A stretch of 44,113 nucleotides of DNA, taken from an uncultured Granulosicoccaceae bacterium (GTDB taxonomy: Bacteria; Pseudomonadota; Gammaproteobacteria; CALCKW01). The position numbers and the translations under genes were made by a program. Below are positions 41,299 to 44,113 of this stretch, piece after piece. The first letter of the stretch is position 1; each line of letters opens with the position of its first letter. The DNA lies in contig CALAMQ010000023.1 of the NCBI GenBank assembly GCA_937925815.1, positions 1-44,113 on the forward strand, in the 5' to 3' direction. The notes under the pieces were generated by a model. The model worked only from the letters and a program-made list of their open reading frames with translations, was not told the DNA's origin and searched no databases.

Positions 41299-42927
41299 AT
41301 GCCCAAAATTTCCACAACCGCCTACCTCGATCAACGGCCGGGCACGTCAGGGCTGCGCAAAAAGGTGGCTGAGTTCAAGCAGCCTCACTACCTCGAAAAC
41401 TTCGTGCAATGCATTTTGGACGCAGCGGGTGATGTCGCGGGAAAGACGCTGGTTCTAGGCGGCGACGGTCGCTATCTCAACGCACACGCCGTGCAAGTCA
41501 TACTGCGCATTTGTGCAGGCAACGGAGTCGGACGCGTGATTGTGGGCCGCGGGGGTTTGCTCTCAACGCCTGCCGCCTCACACCTGATTCGCGTCAACCA
41601 GGCACACGGCGGCATCATCCTCTCCGCCAGTCACAACCCCGGTGGTCCAGACGCCGATTTCGGCATCAAATACAACACCGCAAACGGTGGACCGGCGCCA
41701 GAGAGCGTGACTGAAGACATTTACGCGCGATCACAGCGCATCGACGCCTACCATTGCGTCGAGACGGACGACATTGACCTCGACACCCTCGCAACCAGCC
41801 ACCTCGATCGCATGGTGATCGAGGTGGTCGACCCTGTCGACGCCTACGCAGACCTCTTAAAAACGTTGTTCGACTTTGACTTGATTCGCTCAAAACTTGC
41901 CGACGGCAGTCTGTCGGTGGTGTTCGATGCGATGAACGCCATCACCGGTCCGTACGCAACGCGCTTGCTGGTCGATGAACTGGGTGCACCGAAAGACGCG
42001 GTGCTGCGCGGCACGCCCTTGCCCGATTTTGGCGGTGCGCACCCCGACCCGAATTTGGTGCACGCAGCAGACATGGTTGCGCGCATGACAGCAGCAGACG
42101 CGCCCGTGCTCGGCGCCGCCTCCGACGGCGATGGCGACCGCAATCTCATCCACGGCGCCGGCCTCTACGTCACCCCGAGCGACAGCCTCGCCGTGATTGC
42201 CGCCAACGCCACACTGATCAAAGGCTACAGCGCCGGCATAGCCGGGGTCGCCCGGTCGATGCCCACCAGTCGTGCGGTAGACCGCGTGGCCAAAGCACTG
42301 GGCCTCCCTGCCTTTGAGACCCCAACCGGATGGAAATTTTTCAGCAATTTGCTCGATGACGGGCGCATTACTGTGTGCGGCGAGGAGAGCTTTGGCACGG
42401 GCTCGAACCACGTGCGGGAAAAAGACGGCCTCTGGGCTGTGATGTGTTGGCTCAACTTGCTCGCGGTGCGCGGTGACAGCGTGCGCGACATCCTGATCGA
42501 CCACTGGCAGACCTACGGCCGCGACTACTACACCCGCCACGATTTCGAGGCTTTGGACAGCGACGCGGCCAACCGACTGATGCAAGAACTCGAGTCCAAG
42601 GTTGATACGTTAGTTGGCAGCACATGGTCCGGACACCGCGTGCTGCACGCCGACAACTTTGCCTACACCGACCCAGTCGACGGCAGCGAGAGCGCGCGCC
42701 AGGGCATTCGGGTGAGTTTTGAGGGTGATGCGCGCATTGTCTACAGGCTCTCTGGCACCGGCACTGCGGGCGCCACGCTCAGGGTGTATATTGAGCGCGC
42801 TGAATCGCACCCCGAACGCTTGCTGCTCGACCCGCAACAAGTGCTAGCTGATCTCATCGCCGTCGCAGGCGATCTCGCCGACATTCGGGGTTTCACGGGT
42901 CGCGAGCGCGCTGACGTCATCACCTGA
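41299..42927 (+). CDS. pgm: Phosphoglucomutase (alpha-D-glucose phosphate-specific)
   Basis: Interconverts glucose-1-phosphate and glucose-6-phosphate, feeding GlgC and sugar nucleotide synthesis. The 542-aa protein has RPGTSGLRKKV, VLGGDGRYLN, the phosphoserine loop ILSASHNPGGPDADFGIKYN, and the metal loop GAASDGDGDRNLIHG. The sugar-binding loop GEESFGTGSNHVREKDGLWAV and the phosphate loop RLSGTGTAGATLRVYIE follow. The length is normal for this class. ATG at 41299; the ribosome site is weak (TTAAG). The gene sits between the EAL-HDOD gene and glgA, 43 bp from the latter. The exopolysaccharide locus could also draw on this enzyme. Confidence 0.97.
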   Translation: MPKISTTAYLDQRPGTSGLRKKVAEFKQPHYLENFVQCILDAAGDVAGKTLVLGGDGRYLNAHAVQVILRICAGNGVGRVIVGRGGLLSTPAASHLIRVNQAHGGIILSASHNPGGPDADFGIKYNTANGGPAPESVTEDIYARSQRIDAYHCVETDDIDLDTLATSHLDRMVIEVVDPVDAYADLLKTLFDFDLIRSKLADGSLSVVFDAMNAITGPYATRLLVDELGAPKDAVLRGTPLPDFGGAHPDPNLVHAADMVARMTAADAPVLGAASDGDGDRNLIHGAGLYVTPSDSLAVIAANATLIKGYSAGIAGVARSMPTSRAVDRVAKALGLPAFETPTGWKFFSNLLDDGRITVCGEESFGTGSNHVREKDGLWAVMCWLNLLAVRGDSVRDILIDHWQTYGRDYYTRHDFEALDSDAANRLMQELESKVDTLVGSTWSGHRVLHADNFAYTDPVDGSESARQGIRVSFEGDARIVYRLSGTGTAGATLRVYIERAESHPERLLLDPQQVLADLIAVAGDLADIRGFTGRERADVIT

Positions 42928-42970
42928 TTTGATCACGTCTCAGGCGCCCAATTAGAGCCAAGGAGACGGG

Positions 42971-44113
42971 ATGTCATTGCAACAACACATTGTCCTAGTT
43001 GCCGCCGAGAACGGCGCGCTGACCGGCGGCAAAGTGGGCGGCGTTGGAGACGTGATCGAGCACTTGCCACCCGCGCTCGCGCGGGTTGGCTGCCAAGTGA
43101 CGGTCATCACCCCGTCGTACGGCACACTGCACCGAGCCCCCGGCGCCCAACAGCGCACCACACTCGACGTGGATTTTGCAGGCGACATCAAACGCGTCAA
43201 GTTGTTTCAAGTGCCAACCGAGCTGCCCAATAAGTCGATTCGCCACTGGGTGTTGCACCACAGCGAATTCAGCAGTGCCGGCCAGGGCGTCATCTACTCC
43301 AGCCATGACGACGACCCCTTCGCAAGTGACGCACGAAAGTTTGCGCTGTTCAGCCAAGCCACCGCTGAGCTCTTACTCGACGACCCCGAGAATCAACCCA
43401 CCGCGTTACACCTGCACGATTGGCACACAGCCTTTTTGCTGTTGCTGCGCGCCGCCGCGCCGCGCTACGCCGTGCTGCGGGACATTCACTGCGTCTACTC
43501 CATCCACAACCTCGCACTGCAAGGCGTACGGCCCTTCACCGAGGGCCAGGCGTCATTGCAGCACTGGTTCCCGGACATGGATATGCAAGCCGCAACCGTC
43601 GCCGCCGACCCGCGTTGGCCGCAGTGCGTCAACCCGATGCTCGCAGGCGTCTTGCTGGCGGATCAGGTGCACACTGTCTCACCGCGCTACGCGACCGAAA
43701 TCACGCAACCGAGCGACCCCGAAATTCGCGGCTTCTCCGGCGGCGAGGGTCTGCACAAGGCGTTGCAACAAGTGCAAGCCAAAGGCCGCTTGCACGGCAT
43801 CTTAAACGGCTGCGACTACCCCAACCCCTCGCAACGCGCCGAGCGCGCGCGCAACCTAAGCGGCAGCAAGCACGGCGCGATACCGGAGATTCGTCAATGG
43901 CGGGACTTCATCGATGCCTGCCACCGCGAGCTCGCGCGTTGGGCCGCTCAAAAACCGGTGTTGCGCAGCAGCCATTTTGTCGCCGCACAACGCCTGCATG
44001 ATTTGGTCGACAAACCCATCGCCCGCCTGCTGACCTCGGTGACGCGGGTCACCGACCAAAAAATCAAATTGCTGCTGCAAACAGCCAGCAACGGCCGCTC
44101 TGCGCTCGAGAAT
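42971..44113 (+). CDS. glgA: Glycogen synthase, ADP-glucose type (partial, 3' end off the window)
   Basis: Elongates glycogen with ADP-glucose. 381 codons are visible. The start MSLQQHIVLVAAENGALTGGKVGGVGDVIEHLP carries the KxGG motif that binds the donor. LHLHDWHTAFLLLL, YSIHNLALQGV, HTVSPRYATEI and GILNGCDYPNP are typical of the GT5 N-terminal domain. After this the link to the C-terminal Rossmann domain is unusually long, about 70 residues before TSVTRVTDQKIKLLL, compared with about 40 in E. coli GlgA. The sequence ends just inside that second domain. The ATG at 42971 has AGGAG 5 nt upstream. It follows pgm by 43 bp in the glycogen cluster. Confidence 0.93.
   Translation, partial: MSLQQHIVLVAAENGALTGGKVGGVGDVIEHLPPALARVGCQVTVITPSYGTLHRAPGAQQRTTLDVDFAGDIKRVKLFQVPTELPNKSIRHWVLHHSEFSSAGQGVIYSSHDDDPFASDARKFALFSQATAELLLDDPENQPTALHLHDWHTAFLLLLRAAAPRYAVLRDIHCVYSIHNLALQGVRPFTEGQASLQHWFPDMDMQAATVAADPRWPQCVNPMLAGVLLADQVHTVSPRYATEITQPSDPEIRGFSGGEGLHKALQQVQAKGRLHGILNGCDYPNPSQRAERARNLSGSKHGAIPEIRQWRDFIDACHRELARWAAQKPVLRSSHFVAAQRLHDLVDKPIARLLTSVTRVTDQKIKLLLQTASNGRSALEN

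Noticed and set aside
1-44113. CRISPR arrays, insertion sequences or prophage genes
   Set aside because: No regularly spaced repeats, transposase or phage-like proteins found on either strand.

Overview
The window reads as a chromosomal segment of a flagellated gammaproteobacterium, probably aquatic or marine. Evidence: the surE-pcm-nlpD-rpoS gene order, a PomAB-type (sodium-class) flagellar stator, an Rsd/AlgQ homologue, the HemL (C5) haem route, and moderately high GC. No order or genus can be assigned from the sequence alone. I see no insertion sequence, prophage, CRISPR array or rRNA. The genes look intact and their style is uniform.

Layout. Bases 1-5098 (minus strand): partial homoserine dehydrogenase, then rpoS with a strong intrinsic terminator, nlpD, pcm and surE. 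Bases 5172-9156 (minus): pomA-pomB, a PilZ protein and an orphan protein with a GAF-like C-terminus, preceded by a FliA-like promoter. Bases 9258-9334: tRNA-Arg(CCT). Bases 9513-11126 (plus): a secreted astacin metalloprotease with a C-terminal sorting-type tail. Bases 11184-24441: an exopolysaccharide assembly and export locus. It holds a fused Wzc-like tyrosine autokinase, a Wza-like export protein, an outer-membrane barrel, an asparagine synthetase-type amidotransferase, an O-antigen ligase/polymerase-like protein, two ExeA-type ATPases (one fused to an FHA domain), a separate BY-kinase, a separate chain-length determinant and an upstream winged-helix-like gene. No glycosyltransferase or flippase is present.

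Bases 24478-27449 (minus): lgt-thyA-folA and a 3-hydroxyisobutyrate dehydrogenase-family gene. Bases 27627-30715 (minus): a signalling operon of a 99-aa module, an HDOD protein and a GGDEF-EAL protein. Bases 30812-34312 (minus): rlmI-like methyltransferase, rsd, ycgN, fbp and rubredoxin. Bases 34469-36579 (plus): hemL and a GTP cyclohydrolase II. Bases 36598-38379 (minus): a second 3-HIBADH-family gene and a Nudix hydrolase. Bases 38512-44113 (plus): glgC, an EAL-HDOD regulator, pgm and the start of glgA.

Themes. The window is dense in lifestyle-switch functions: RpoS, its likely partner Rsd, cyclic-di-GMP proteins (PilZ, GGDEF-EAL, degenerate EAL-HDOD), a flagellar stator, an exopolysaccharide machine with two tyrosine-kinase systems and glycogen storage. 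The most unusual elements are the FHA-fused ExeA ATPase in the polysaccharide operon, the two parallel chain-length/kinase systems, the PilZ gene in the stator operon behind a FliA-like promoter, and the EAL-HDOD regulator inside the glycogen cluster.
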